From: Ignavibacteriales bacterium
GTDB lineage: Bacteria > Bacteroidota > Ignavibacteria > Ignavibacteriales > Ignavibacteriaceae
Direction of reading: 5' to 3'
NCBI GenBank assembly: GCA_003538625.1
Contig: DPRR01000045.1
Coordinates: 384,397 to 438,411, forward strand
DNA length: 54,015 nucleotides
Part shown: positions 37,550-46,031 of the stretch, in pieces
Numbering within the stretch: the first letter of the stretch is position 1
How the letters are laid out: every line of letters starts with the position of its first letter
Made by a program: the position numbers and the translations under genes
Notes under the pieces: model-generated
Databases searched by the model: none
What the model saw: only the letters and a program-made list of their open reading frames with translations
What the model was told of the DNA's origin: nothing

Positions 37550-38488
37550 TCACATTATTTTTCTGTAGATCGAAAGTTTATCCAGATTCATTGTACCGAG
37601 TTTCATTTCATTTGCCATCCGGATATGATCAATTTTTTCTGGATCAACACCAAATAATTTTGCAGCGGCTGCATCTGCAGCCACAATATCTGTTGAAATT
37701 ATCTGCGACTTCATTGTAATCACATCATCTTTAGAAACTCCGCGCGGACCATTTTTCTTCATCACATAATAAGCATCAACAACTGTTAAATCGGGTTTGC
37801 GGTAAGAAACAAAATCGGATATACATTGATGTAAATTATTAGAATGCCAGTAACCCCGATCCCAAACCACACCCATTAAATTTTTCATTCCGATTGTCAC
37901 ATCCGCAGATGAATGATGTTTTAATACCGGAACATTAATAAATACATCCGATTGAAGAATGAGTTCATGAACTTTGGCTTTTTTTAATTTCTTTCCCTGC
38001 TTAATTGTAACTTCCTGATAATAACTTTCATTAGCCCCTGAAACTATTTTACCCTTAGCATCTTTTACCGCACGTTCAATTCCACTGTTAGAATAACACT
38101 TATTCCAGTTATCGCAGGTATGATCAAAAACATAAACATCTTTTGCGCCGGCATCAAAACAATGTTTAATAATTCTGTTAACCAAAAGCGGATTAGTATT
38201 TCCGGCTCTTTCAGGCGAAACGTCCCAACCGATATTTGGTTTTACTACTACGGTTTGCCCCTTCTTAACAAATCTTGTCATTCCGCCAAAAGCTTTAATA
38301 GCATCATCAAACATTGCATCGGGTTCACCGCCTTTAATTGCAGCCAGATCATAACTGTTAATTACTGGTAATAATGAAGATGGGAATAATTGAGAGTAGC
38401 TGCCAACTGAAAGTCCTGCACCGGCAATCAATCCGGCTTTAAAGGATTTGGAGATAAAGTCACGTCTTCTCATAACACCTTTCAGCAA
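37550..38488 (-). CDS. DUF362 protein with Tat signal
   Basis: A 312-residue protein. MRRRDFISKSFKAGLIAGAG is a clear twin-arginine signal, so the folded protein is exported; the true start may be that internal ATG (residue 6). The DUF362 domain runs through VVVKPNIGWDVSPERAGNT, VFINVPVLKHHS and MGVVWDRG. The family often accompanies ferredoxins, and its activity is not established. It is first in an operon with the polyferredoxin. Confidence 0.85.
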   Translation of the reverse strand: MLKGVMRRRDFISKSFKAGLIAGAGLSVGSYSQLFPSSLLPVINSYDLAAIKGGEPDAMFDDAIKAFGGMTRFVKKGQTVVVKPNIGWDVSPERAGNTNPLLVNRIIKHCFDAGAKDVYVFDHTCDNWNKCYSNSGIERAVKDAKGKIVSGANESYYQEVTIKQGKKLKKAKVHELILQSDVFINVPVLKHHSSADVTIGMKNLMGVVWDRGYWHSNNLHQCISDFVSYRKPDLTVVDAYYVMKKNGPRGVSKDDVITMKSQIISTDIVAADAAAAKLFGVDPEKIDHIRMANEMKLGTMNLDKLSIYRKIM

Positions 38489-38612
38489 TGATGTTTAAAA
38501 TAATCTCTTCAAAAATAGTCAATTTCAAATAAATATGTAGAAGAAAATTTATTCTTTGAGCTTGAAATGTTTTAATTTATTTTTGAACTGTAATAATTCT
38601 TTAGGAAAGCAG

Positions 38613-39128
38613 ATGGAAAAAGTATTGAACGCTGTTAATGTCAGATTAAATGTAAAAACTTACTTAATTGATTTTTCATTGTTGTTATTGATTTACTTCT
38701 TACCTGCAATTTCCCACTTGTTCGCATTCCCTGTTTATTATCTTGATCCTATGAGAATTGCAATGGCAGTTGCACTTATTCATACATCAAAGAAAAATGC
38801 TTACCTAATTGCACTCACATTACCGTTGTTTTCATTTCTTATTTCCTCACATCCGCAATTAGTAAAATCTTTTCTCTTAAGCGCTGAACTTTTTATAAAT
38901 CTTACTTTATTTTTCTTATTAAAAGATAAGTTAAAAAATGTTTTTACTTCTCTTTTGCTTAGTATTTTTATAAGTAAAGCCGTTTATTATTCGATAAAAT
39001 TTATCTTGATTTATTATATGATGTTAAATGATAAACTATTTTCAACCCCAATTTATTATCAGTTGATATCAGCTATTATGGTAAGTTCTTACGTATATGT
39101 GATAAATAAAAATTCTGCTAAGAACTAA
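38613..39128 (+). CDS. small integral membrane protein, possibly ECF S-component-like
   Basis: A 171-residue protein with five or six hydrophobic helices. The ATG at 38613 follows AGGAAAG; the frame is open further upstream, but without a ribosome site. The pattern YYLDPMRIAMAVALIHTSKKNAYLIALTLPLFSFL resembles small substrate-binding membrane proteins of ECF transporters; this is a weak match. It is divergent from the DUF362/polyferredoxin pair and may belong with them. Confidence 0.6.
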   Translation: MEKVLNAVNVRLNVKTYLIDFSLLLLIYFLPAISHLFAFPVYYLDPMRIAMAVALIHTSKKNAYLIALTLPLFSFLISSHPQLVKSFLLSAELFINLTLFFLLKDKLKNVFTSLLLSIFISKAVYYSIKFILIYYMMLNDKLFSTPIYYQLISAIMVSSYVYVINKNSAKN

Positions 39129-39135
39129 AAAATTA

Positions 39136-39195
39136 AGACTGTTCGATACAGTGGTGAAATAAAACATAAATTTAATTTTACTGTTAGAACAGTCT
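39136..39195. terminator. long inverted repeat between convergent genes
   Basis: AGACTGTTC and GAACAGTCT are perfect 9-bp arms, with inner ACAGT/ACTGT pairing. It lies between a membrane-protein gene and the DUF1579 gene, which face each other, so it probably ends both transcripts. Confidence 0.55.
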
Positions 39196-39207
39196 GATGT
39201 ATAATGA

Positions 39208-39786
39208 TTAAGATTTTCGTGTGTAATTTATTTCCATACTTTTCATCTCACCGGAACCCATATCCATAAACATTTCAAATTTTGAATGATCCTTATCAAT
39301 CACAGTTGTCACTTCCCTTACCTTCATTTTATTACCCATCGGACCAACAGTTTCACCGGAATAATTTAAAGTATTAGACTTTTCATCAAAGCTGCCTTCA
39401 ACATACATTGTACCTGTCCCCATATTATCAATCCAGAATGAGAAGAAAACTTTTTTAACATTATCATAACCGCAAATTTCCATTCCGCTAAACGGCATAT
39501 CCATCATATCCCCGGAGAATTTACCCATGATATATTTTCCGTCAAAAACGGATTCATATTTTACAGTACCTTTTGAATTCTGAGGCGGCTGCCCGGGTTC
39601 CATCCACATTGTTATATCACCCTCCCACTCCCCAACCATATTACCCAGCATTTTATGCTGTGGACCCGTAGTCATAGATTCCTGCCAGGCTTTCATCATT
39701 GCATCCTTATCCACATCCTGTGCAAAAGCATTAAATGAGAACAAAATAATGATGAGAACAAACGCAAACTTAGAAACGATTTTCAT
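39208..39786 (-). CDS. exported DUF1579 protein
   Basis: A 192-residue exported protein. A signal peptide ends at AFAQ, and a DUF1579 beta-barrel-like domain spans residues about 45-190 (MLGNMVGEWEG, YESVFDGKYIMGKFSG, GYDNVKKVFFSFWIDNMGTG). The family is known only from sequence and structural predictions; some members look like lipid- or small-molecule-binding cups. The ATG follows AGGAGG. Confidence 0.82.
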   Translation of the reverse strand: MKIVSKFAFVLIIILFSFNAFAQDVDKDAMMKAWQESMTTGPQHKMLGNMVGEWEGDITMWMEPGQPPQNSKGTVKYESVFDGKYIMGKFSGDMMDMPFSGMEICGYDNVKKVFFSFWIDNMGTGTMYVEGSFDEKSNTLNYSGETVGPMGNKMKVREVTTVIDKDHSKFEMFMDMGSGEMKSMEINYTRKS

Positions 39787-40154
39787 AGAGCCTCCTATAA
39801 AAAATTATTTGATAAAATATATAATAACTGTTATGGGTAAATGCAGGATATAATTAGTTATTCTATGGAAACATAGTTTTCAGATTAACAATTGTCAATA
39901 TTTCACAAATATTTACTTAAGTCTTTACAAACTATTTTTAAATATTAGAGCTAATCATTATTGTTAAAGGAAATCTGTAATAGATCAAACAAGGGATTAT
40001 TGATATTAAAATATTGGATATTAGTCGATAATGTGAGAAGTGAAAAGTCAAATTTCTAAAGCACAGGTAAATTGCGGAGTACAGATTATCGGAATTGAGA
40101 GTAGCAGGTTAAATCTATTTCTATTCTTTTAAGAATAAGGAACCTTTAAAATAT
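39787..40154. other. intergenic region without recognised genes
   Basis: About 370 bases of AT-rich sequence between DUF1579 and the terminator beside the tRNA-Asp fragment. I saw no convincing gene. It is probably host sequence outside the integrated element. Confidence 0.4.
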
Positions 40155-40189
40155 AAAAGCCTGTAACTTATCTAATTACAGGCTTTTTT
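40155..40189. terminator. bidirectional terminator beside the tRNA fragment
   Basis: AAAGCCTGTAA and TTACAGGCTTTTTT form an 11-bp stem around a 9-base loop, with A and T runs on both sides. It is placed like the natural terminator of a tRNA-Asp gene on the minus strand. Confidence 0.8.
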
Positions 40190-40190
40190 G

Positions 40191-40232
40191 CGGGGCCGAC
40201 GAGACTCGAACTCGCGACCTCCTGCGTGACAG
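40191..40232 (-). other. 3' fragment of tRNA-Asp, probable integration (att) site
   Basis: On the minus strand it reads CTGTCACGCAGGAGG, a TTCGAGT T-loop and an acceptor strand ending CGGCCCCG. This is the anticodon loop (GTC, Asp) through to the discriminator of a tRNA. The 5' half that should pair with GCAGG and GGCCCC is absent: sequence homology stops at the anticodon loop. Integrases of this kind recombine there, leaving such a fragment at one end. Confidence 0.8.
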
Positions 40233-40253
40233 AACAGTAAACGCTTGCGTTTT

Positions 40254-41366
40254 TTAACCAATTTTCAACAATTTAAGCTCTTTTTTCTCTTTACTGCCCA
40301 ACAGACTGCCCAAATTTGTTTGCTCTGAAATTTGTTTCCCCATCCGTTGTAATTCGGCTGCTGTGTAATGCTTCAAGGTAGTTTTTAAATCTTTATGCCG
40401 CGCTAAAGTCATAACATCATAAACTGACATACCGGAATTTATCAGCTTCGAAATAAAAGTTTTCCGCAGCGTATGAAATGTATAATTTGGAAATCCTTCT
40501 CTCTTTAAAAACCTTTCAAAAAATTTTAGCGAGTGTCTGGATTTATAATGAAATAAGTAGCCTTCTTTTTCAGTCCACTCAGATAATATAAATTCTCTTA
40601 AATCAGAATAAAGAGGGAGATAATCAATTCTGTCTGTTTTTTCATTCTTAACTCTTAACAGATTATCTCTAAAATCGATATCATCAAAACTCAAAGCCAG
40701 GCATTCAGAAATTCTTAAACCTGTCATCAACAGCATGGCAATCAGCCTGTAATGCTGTTTGCTTGTTTCTTCAAGATGTTTTTTATCACAAGTTTTTAAT
40801 TTATTTAATACGGATTCTATTTCTCTATCACTCATCACTACAATTTTTTTTGGCTTCATTGCTAAACGTGGAATCGGATTCAGCTCACAATATCCTTTTT
40901 CCTTAAAATATCCGAACACTACTTTTAACTTTGTAAAATAACTCGCGACTGTATTCCCCGAAATCCTTCTTCCCTTTTCTTTGTCGCCTATAATTTCTTC
41001 CTGCACGCATAATAATATCTGCTCGATCTTTTCTTTGGTAAAATCTTTAATTCTGATATTGCCGGAATACTTTAATAATTTATCAAAGGAATTATGATAA
41101 TGCTCGATTGTGGATTGTTTTAATCCCCTTTTTGTTTTCAGGAATTCTTTGAATCCATCTTCTAAAAGCTTGTGGTCATTTTCTACTCTTTTAATTCGTT
41201 CTTTGTGAATTCCAGAAGCTAAACCATATTCAATCTCTTTTCTTCTTAACTCAGCTATCTTTCTATTTTCACGTGTATCATTTAGCTTTAGGTATTCTCT
41301 TTGTCTTTTCCCATTGATTCTAAAATCAATAAATAATTTTCCTCTATCTGATCTTACACTTGCCAT
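40254..41366 (-). CDS. tyrosine recombinase/integrase
   Basis: A 370-residue phage-type integrase. An N-terminal SAM-like arm and core-binding domain precede the catalytic domain with R in TGLRISECL, H-x-x-R in HTLRKTF, H in ARHKDLKTT and nucleophile Y334 in LKHYTAAEL. The stop lies only 22 bases from the tRNA-Asp fragment, the usual distance for an integrase and its att site. It follows the small DNA-binding gene on the same strand. Confidence 0.93.
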   Translation of the reverse strand: MASVRSDRGKLFIDFRINGKRQREYLKLNDTRENRKIAELRRKEIEYGLASGIHKERIKRVENDHKLLEDGFKEFLKTKRGLKQSTIEHYHNSFDKLLKYSGNIRIKDFTKEKIEQILLCVQEEIIGDKEKGRRISGNTVASYFTKLKVVFGYFKEKGYCELNPIPRLAMKPKKIVVMSDREIESVLNKLKTCDKKHLEETSKQHYRLIAMLLMTGLRISECLALSFDDIDFRDNLLRVKNEKTDRIDYLPLYSDLREFILSEWTEKEGYLFHYKSRHSLKFFERFLKREGFPNYTFHTLRKTFISKLINSGMSVYDVMTLARHKDLKTTLKHYTAAELQRMGKQISEQTNLGSLLGSKEKKELKLLKIG

Positions 41367-41399
41367 ACTTCCTCCATTATGACTAAATAATAATTAATA

Positions 41400-41759
41400 C
41401 TATCTGTTTTTCTTTTTCATTTCCTCAACAAACTGAGTCATCATTTTAAGCATATTATTCTGATGTTCAATTACCTTCTCTTTTTCTTTTAGAATTGTTT
41501 CTAGACTGGCTAATCTGTCCATACAGTTTTGAAGTTGATTCTTGATATCTTCATTCGATACTTTTTTATTCCCATCCCCATTTTGATCAATCTTAATCCC
41601 AAGTTTTTTTACAAGTGCCATAAATCTTGCTGTCTGCTGCTTTAACCCAACAGAAACCTGACTATTGTTCAATCCTGCTTTCTTTGCAAAGTTGTCCAAT
41701 GATCCAAACTTTATAAGAATAAGTTCTTTTAGATCTGCCGGTTCAATTTTAGCTCTCAT
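41400..41759 (-). CDS. small regulator with N-terminal helix-turn-helix and C-terminal coiled coil
   Basis: A 119-residue protein. Residues about 10-40 (LILIKFGSLDNFAKKAGLNNSQV) fit a lambda-repressor-like helix-turn-helix. Residues 70-117 are rich in Leu, Glu and Lys in heptad order and should form a coiled coil. It lies 33 bases upstream of the integrase gene, so it may control integration. No specific family was recognised. Confidence 0.65.
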   Translation of the reverse strand: MRAKIEPADLKELILIKFGSLDNFAKKAGLNNSQVSVGLKQQTARFMALVKKLGIKIDQNGDGNKKVSNEDIKNQLQNCMDRLASLETILKEKEKVIEHQNNMLKMMTQFVEEMKKKNR

Positions 41760-41850
41760 AATAACTCCATAATTGGTGAATTTTCATTTTTCTTGTCTAT
41801 AATTTATGTTCTTTTCTTCTTTTGTTCAAGTACTTTTATAAAAATAAATA

Positions 41851-41882
41851 AAAAAAGGCGATTCAATGCATCGCCTTATTAT
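41851..41882 (-). terminator. GGCGATTC-type hairpin after fic
   Basis: AAGGCGAT and ATCGCCTT form a stem with T and A runs, between the fic stop and the small regulator. It is one of at least five related hairpins in the right part of the window. Confidence 0.7.
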
Positions 41883-41897
41883 TTAAGATATTTGTTA

Positions 41898-43049
41898 TTA
41901 TTTATCCTTAAACAACTCCAGGTATTCCGTGAATTCAAATTCACGGTTTCTTTTCCATCCAGTAGTTTCAGTTAATATCTCTAATTTTTCAAAATCAGAT
42001 ATAATCGAGTTTGCCGTTGGTAGTGATACTTCCAATTCTTCCTGCACATCCTGCACTGTAACGATTGGTTTTCTATATAAGTATTTCATCAGTTGCTTTG
42101 CAGTAGATAGTTTTTTTCCGAGTGTCGGTAGCAATACTTCTTCGATATTTTTCCTTAGATCCAGAATTGCTTTAAAGGTTGCTATTCCCTTCTCACTTGT
42201 TTCAATTATCCCGACTAAGAAAAATTTAATCCAATGAGCCATATCATTTTTATCTTTCACATTTTGAAGATTATCATAATAGATTCTTCTGTTCTTCTCT
42301 ATGTAATCTGATAAATACAACGAAGGTTTTGAAAGCAATCCGGTGCTCACTAAATACAATGTAATTAATAATCTTCCGATCCTTCCGTTCCCATCAAGAA
42401 AAGGATGAATCGTTTCAAATTGATAGTGTGCAATTGCTATCCTTATCAATACCGGCACTTCTATCTTTTCATTGTGCAGAAATTTTTCCATATCACTCAT
42501 CAATTCATCTAACTCAGTATGAACAGGTGGAATATAAGTTGCATCTTTAATCGTAGCTCCGCCTATCCAATTCTGACTTGCACGAAATTCACCCGGTCTT
42601 CTCTGCTCTCCTCTTACACCACGCATTAATATTTTGTGTGCATCTTTTAGAAGCCTTGTCGATATCGGGAGATTTTCTAATTTCCTGATCGAAATATTCA
42701 TCGCTTCTATATAATTGCTAACTTCCTGCCAATCATCTTTTCGCCCGGGAGCTATATCTTTATCCTCTTTAAACGCTTCTTCAATCTCAGTGCGCGTCCC
42801 TTCAATTTTGCTGGATTTAGTCGCCTCTTTTGCAACGTGCATTTCAATAAATAAATCAATATCAGGTACATGTGTCGAGTATGCATCTAGTTCACCAAGT
42901 TTTCTATTAGCCTCAGATAATAATGTGTTGATTTTTCCATCTTCCCAGGTCCATTGATCATTTATTCGTGAAGGTGAAAAACTCTTGTAATCCGCTTGCT
43001 GTATATTTATTCCACTTCTGTATTCTTCTATTTTTATCATTTTTATCAC
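41898..43049 (-). CDS. class II Fic protein with C-terminal winged helix
   Basis: A 383-residue Fic-domain protein. The catalytic loop HPFLDGNGRIGR (residues 215-226) is intact, including the AMP-transfer histidine. An inhibitory motif S-x-x-x-E-G (SSKIEGT, residues 79-85) lies N-terminal, making it a class II, self-inhibited enzyme. The C-terminal 70 residues form a winged helix (VQDVQEELEVSLPTANSII). Fic enzymes usually AMPylate target proteins, for example topoisomerases. Three evenly spaced palindromes directly upstream suggest it represses its own gene through the winged helix; this is inference. Confidence 0.92.
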   Translation of the reverse strand: MIKMIKIEEYRSGINIQQADYKSFSPSRINDQWTWEDGKINTLLSEANRKLGELDAYSTHVPDIDLFIEMHVAKEATKSSKIEGTRTEIEEAFKEDKDIAPGRKDDWQEVSNYIEAMNISIRKLENLPISTRLLKDAHKILMRGVRGEQRRPGEFRASQNWIGGATIKDATYIPPVHTELDELMSDMEKFLHNEKIEVPVLIRIAIAHYQFETIHPFLDGNGRIGRLLITLYLVSTGLLSKPSLYLSDYIEKNRRIYYDNLQNVKDKNDMAHWIKFFLVGIIETSEKGIATFKAILDLRKNIEEVLLPTLGKKLSTAKQLMKYLYRKPIVTVQDVQEELEVSLPTANSIISDFEKLEILTETTGWKRNREFEFTEYLELFKDK

Positions 43050-43055
43050 TTTTCA

Positions 43056-43161
43056 TTTAATTATAATAAATCATAATTAAATATAATGCTTTTTCTTTAA
43101 TTATAACAAATCTTAATTAAACTTAGGTTGTTTTCTTTAACTATAAATTATCATAATTAAA
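43056..43161. promoter_or_regulatory. triple operator-like palindrome array upstream of fic
   Basis: Three 26-base imperfect palindromes with arms TTTAATTAT/ATAATTAAA (variants in copies 2 and 3) begin at 43056, 43096 and 43136, exactly 40 bases apart, each preceded by T-rich sequence. A half site (TTTAATTAT, 43166-43174) overlaps the stop of the upstream gene. The period is close to four helical turns, so bound dimers would lie on one face of the DNA. Confidence 0.75.
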
Positions 43162-43170
43162 TCAATTTAA

Positions 43171-44280
43171 TTATAGCACTACCCTGTTAATCGGATCCAT
43201 TGATTTCAGTTTATCCCTCGCCCAACGTAACCAATCTTTCTTTTCTTCTGTTAACAAATTCTTTTCTTTCATTGCAATCTCCATCTCATCCAAAAAATTG
43301 TTTATGTATTTAACTTTATTCCAATCATCAGCTAACCTCAACAGATTATCAGTTCTTAACTGTTCACGCTTGCGCTCCTCTAATAATTCTTGAGCTTTCC
43401 TTTCTCTTTCCTCCTGAATCTTTCTTTCTTTTTCCCATCTGATATGGCGCTTTATTTCATAATTAACATATCGATAGAGACATATTATAAAATAGTTAAG
43501 CTGATCTTCAAGTTGTTTATTTTTATTGTCTTTAAATACTTTTGTTATCCCGTCCATTCCGTATTCATCAATCTCTATTTTTAGCAATCCTGTTGGTACA
43601 AACTCTCTTTCATACTCAGTTTTTTTGGTGTATGAATTCACTCTCGTTTTTTTTTCTATCTTTGTCAGTTCTCGTAACTGAATCTTTATTGTCTGATTAT
43701 CAAAAACTAATAGTGTCACAGGCGTTGAATCTTCATTCTCTCCCGGTCTAATAACAAACCCTCTCTTCTCTAATTCCAATACTAAGGTATTTAATATTCT
43801 AGTTGCCCTGTTTAAGGTATTGGGAGTAACAAGCATAAAAAGAATTTTTCCGTGATGGACCCTAAGAAATTTGTCATAATGATTTTTACTAAGCAAAACA
43901 CCTTCTTTAGTCATACTTACCAAAGGATGAAGTCTGGCATATTTTTCTGGTACAACAATCTTGTTCTCAGGATTTGCTTCCAGTTCAATTAACTTTTTAT
44001 ATTTTTCTAATATTTCAATTTCCTGCTTCTCTTCAATCTCCAGTTTATAAGTTTCGATGTCGCCTGGTTTTAGTTGTGGTAACGGATTTTTATAAACCTC
44101 TTTGCCGTATTTTAATTTTGCCCAGTAACCGTTATATGGAATAGGAATATTCATTTTAATACAAATCTTCTTCAAGCCATTGTCACTCAATCCATAAACC
44201 GCAGCAACAAGCATTAATGCTTTTCCCCATACTTTATCATATAATTCTTCACGTTTCAATATTATTGTTTTGTATGACAT
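43171..44280 (-). CDS. hypothetical protein with N-terminal HTH-like domain and coiled coil
   Basis: A 369-residue protein. Residues 8-55 (REELYDKVWGKALMLVAAVYGLSDNGLKKICI, then NIPIPYNGYWAKL) match a widespread conserved N-terminal motif seen in unknown proteins of mobile elements and genomic islands. A middle alpha/beta part is followed by a charged helix (about 290-330, KERKIQEERERKAQELLEER). No catalytic motif was recognised. It lies between HEPN/MNT and fic on the same strand. Confidence 0.75.
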   Translation of the reverse strand: MSYKTIILKREELYDKVWGKALMLVAAVYGLSDNGLKKICIKMNIPIPYNGYWAKLKYGKEVYKNPLPQLKPGDIETYKLEIEEKQEIEILEKYKKLIELEANPENKIVVPEKYARLHPLVSMTKEGVLLSKNHYDKFLRVHHGKILFMLVTPNTLNRATRILNTLVLELEKRGFVIRPGENEDSTPVTLLVFDNQTIKIQLRELTKIEKKTRVNSYTKKTEYEREFVPTGLLKIEIDEYGMDGITKVFKDNKNKQLEDQLNYFIICLYRYVNYEIKRHIRWEKERKIQEERERKAQELLEERKREQLRTDNLLRLADDWNKVKYINNFLDEMEIAMKEKNLLTEEKKDWLRWARDKLKSMDPINRVVL

Positions 44281-44318
44281 AGTTACCTCAAATTGTTAGG
44301 ATTTAATAATAATAAAAA

Positions 44319-44341
44319 AGGCAATTCATTGAATCGCCTAA
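44319..44341 (-). terminator. GGCGATTC-type hairpin after the HEPN gene
   Basis: AGGCAATTCA and TGAATCGCCT pair with one G-A mismatch; an A run lies on one side. It separates the HEPN stop from the next gene. Confidence 0.55.
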
Positions 44342-44344
44342 AAC

Positions 44345-44755
44345 TTAGTCTCTTAAAATTATCTCAACCCATCTCTTAAATCTCTCAAAATTCTTCCAAA
44401 GATTATCAACATCTTTTTCATCATAAACATCACCGCTGTATGATACAGAAGTCTTATGAGCAATTATTTTTTCTAATTGTATATAAGCCTTTTTATTATC
44501 ATCGCTAACAGATAGTACTTCTCTTAATAACGTTACTACCTGGCTATGGTCTTCACCCTGACTTTTGACTCCTCCGTATTTTATACAAATTGCATCTGCA
44601 TAGGCTATAGCTGCGTGCACAATTAATACACCCGCTGCATTCCAGTATTCAAAACTTCTTGCAGCTTCAGCCCCGCCAACAAAACTTTCGGCCACCCTCA
44701 AATAGTCTTTTGATTTTACCTTGTCAACTTCTTTTCTTACATTTTTTCTAGCCAT
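44345..44755 (-). CDS. HEPN-domain protein of a HEPN/MNT pair
   Basis: A 136-residue helical protein of HEPN type (AESFVGGAEAARSFEYWNAAGVLIVHAAIAYADAI). The usual Rx4-6H site is not clear: the matching stretch reads AHKTSVSYSG, so it may belong to the HEPN group whose active site is Lys/Tyr-based or lost. It overlaps the MNT gene by 8 bases, the normal layout for these toxin-antitoxin-like pairs. In known pairs the HEPN protein is an RNase toxin and the MNT partner inactivates it by nucleotide transfer. Confidence 0.75.
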   Translation of the reverse strand: MARKNVRKEVDKVKSKDYLRVAESFVGGAEAARSFEYWNAAGVLIVHAAIAYADAICIKYGGVKSQGEDHSQVVTLLREVLSVSDDNKKAYIQLEKIIAHKTSVSYSGDVYDEKDVDNLWKNFERFKRWVEIILRD

Positions 44756-45365
44756 TTATAATATCCCTTATGGATTTTCCTGATATTAATTTTCCTTCTT
44801 TAATTATATCATCTACAGGTGATTTTTTTAATCTGGCTCGTTTTTCAAAATCTTTTTCAGAAATATAGTACGGCGCAAATGATACCCCATACTTTTTAAA
44901 TAATTCTATTCTCAAATCTGAAATTATTTTCTCAAGTTTTCTTTTACTTATGGCATCTTTGAACACAACACATATATCAAGATCACTTTCAATTTCTTCT
45001 TCTTCTCTCGCAGTGCTGCCGAATAAAATCAGACTGCTGGCATATCTGCCCAGACCTTTTTTTATGTCGCTGTATATCTGATCTGGATATTTTCTTTCTA
45101 CATTAAGAATCGGGCTAATAATTTTCTCCACTATATAATGTTCCCTGTTCAAATAAAAAAAATGATCCCTTCCACCTCTCTCCCTTTTTACAAGGTTAAG
45201 ATTCTCCATTGCGGTTAGTGCCTCTAAACTCGATGGTGCGCTCATACCTGCCTGTTTAGCAATTTCTCTTCCCGATAGTCCAATATTAACCTTACTAATT
45301 ACTCTTAGTACTGCAATATTAGACCTTGTTGAAAAAACAGCATCTAGAATTTTATGTACTTTCAT
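44748..45365 (-). CDS. nucleotidyltransferase (MNT) with N-terminal winged helix
   Basis: A 205-residue fusion. Residues 1-80 form a winged helix-turn-helix (SGREIAKQAGMSAPSSLEALTAME). Residues 95-205 form a minimal nucleotidyltransferase with the catalytic G116-S117 and D128, D130 (LFGSTAREEEEIESDLDICVV without breaks). It is the probable antitoxin of the HEPN protein. The fused DNA-binding domain suggests that it also controls the operon. Confidence 0.85.
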   Translation of the reverse strand: MKVHKILDAVFSTRSNIAVLRVISKVNIGLSGREIAKQAGMSAPSSLEALTAMENLNLVKRERGGRDHFFYLNREHYIVEKIISPILNVERKYPDQIYSDIKKGLGRYASSLILFGSTAREEEEIESDLDICVVFKDAISKRKLEKIISDLRIELFKKYGVSFAPYYISEKDFEKRARLKKSPVDDIIKEGKLISGKSIRDIING

Positions 45366-45381
45366 TTATTGACCTTTTACT

Positions 45382-45420
45382 TTGTAAGCTTTATCTAACA
45401 TATGTAAGTTTTTCCTTACA
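45382..45420. promoter_or_regulatory. probable operator upstream of the MNT gene
   Basis: TGTAAG (45403-45408) and CTTACA (45415-45420) are perfect inverted arms separated by 6 bases, with an extra direct TTGTAAG at 45382. The site is 17-55 bases from the MNT start, where a repressor carried by its winged helix could act. Confidence 0.4.
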
Positions 45421-45761
45421 ATAATAAATGTAATTATTATTAAAAAGCAATTAAAATTTTATTATTTTTTACCGCACCCACCAACTATGGCACTTCGAAG
45501 GATTTCTATGAAGAAATTAGAAGAGCAATTTTAACATCATACATCAGATGATTAACATTACTTATACAACTTAGAAAATATCAGTACATTTTATCAACTG
45601 TTCAATACAAATATGTTTTGTTACTCAATTAGCAAAGCTCTCTTATCTTCGTCCTATCCCCACAACTCACATTTTTAGCACTTTTATCTCTTGACGTTTA
45701 TTTGTTTATTTTTTATCTTTTTTATGTTAATTTTTTATCATTAGAAAATTATTTCATAAGT
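45421..45761. other. divergent region between MNT and the small HTH gene
   Basis: About 340 AT-rich bases that should carry promoters for both strands. A short open stretch near 45475-45550 reads NYGTSKDFYEEIRRAILTSY with a stop after it; it may be a gene remnant, but no family was recognised. Confidence 0.35.
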
Positions 45762-46031
45762 GTGTCAGAACAAATAAACTTAAATAACTCAGCAGCTCAC
45801 AACCGGGAACTGCTCTCGATCAAAAAAGCCTCGCAGCTGCTCGGCTTCTCGCCCAGCTATATATCTCACTTAATTGAGTTCGGACACCTGGACTACGTGC
45901 TTCCCCCGGGTCACTCACATAAAAAAATTTCGCGTAAAGCAATTCAGGATTTCATAAATAATAACACATTTAATAACAGCCAGGATTACTATGAAGGCAA
46001 AAGCATCCACAGCCTCATCCAAAACAAATAA
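45762..46031 (+). CDS. small excisionase-like helix-turn-helix protein
   Basis: About 89 residues from a GTG at 45762; the frame is open to a TTG at 45702, but that part is AT-rich and hydrophobic and looks non-coding. The core LLSIKKASQLLGFSPSYISHLI is a MerR/excisionase-type helix-turn-helix (helix_turn_helix_17 class), followed by KKISRKAIQDFI. It may steer excision or regulate the element. The start is uncertain. Confidence 0.65.
   Translation: MSEQINLNNSAAHNRELLSIKKASQLLGFSPSYISHLIEFGHLDYVLPPGHSHKKISRKAIQDFINNNTFNNSQDYYEGKSIHSLIQNK

Noticed and set aside
40191..40232. Complete tRNA-Asp gene
   Set aside because: Only the 3' half from the anticodon loop is present; the acceptor and D arms are missing.
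43056..43161. CRISPR array
   Set aside because: The three 40-bp-period units are AT-rich palindromes with no unique spacers of normal size and no cas genes nearby; they fit operators.
45475..45550. Short open stretch NYGTSKDFYEEIRRAILTSY
   Set aside because: It has no start codon or ribosome site and no family match; at most a remnant.
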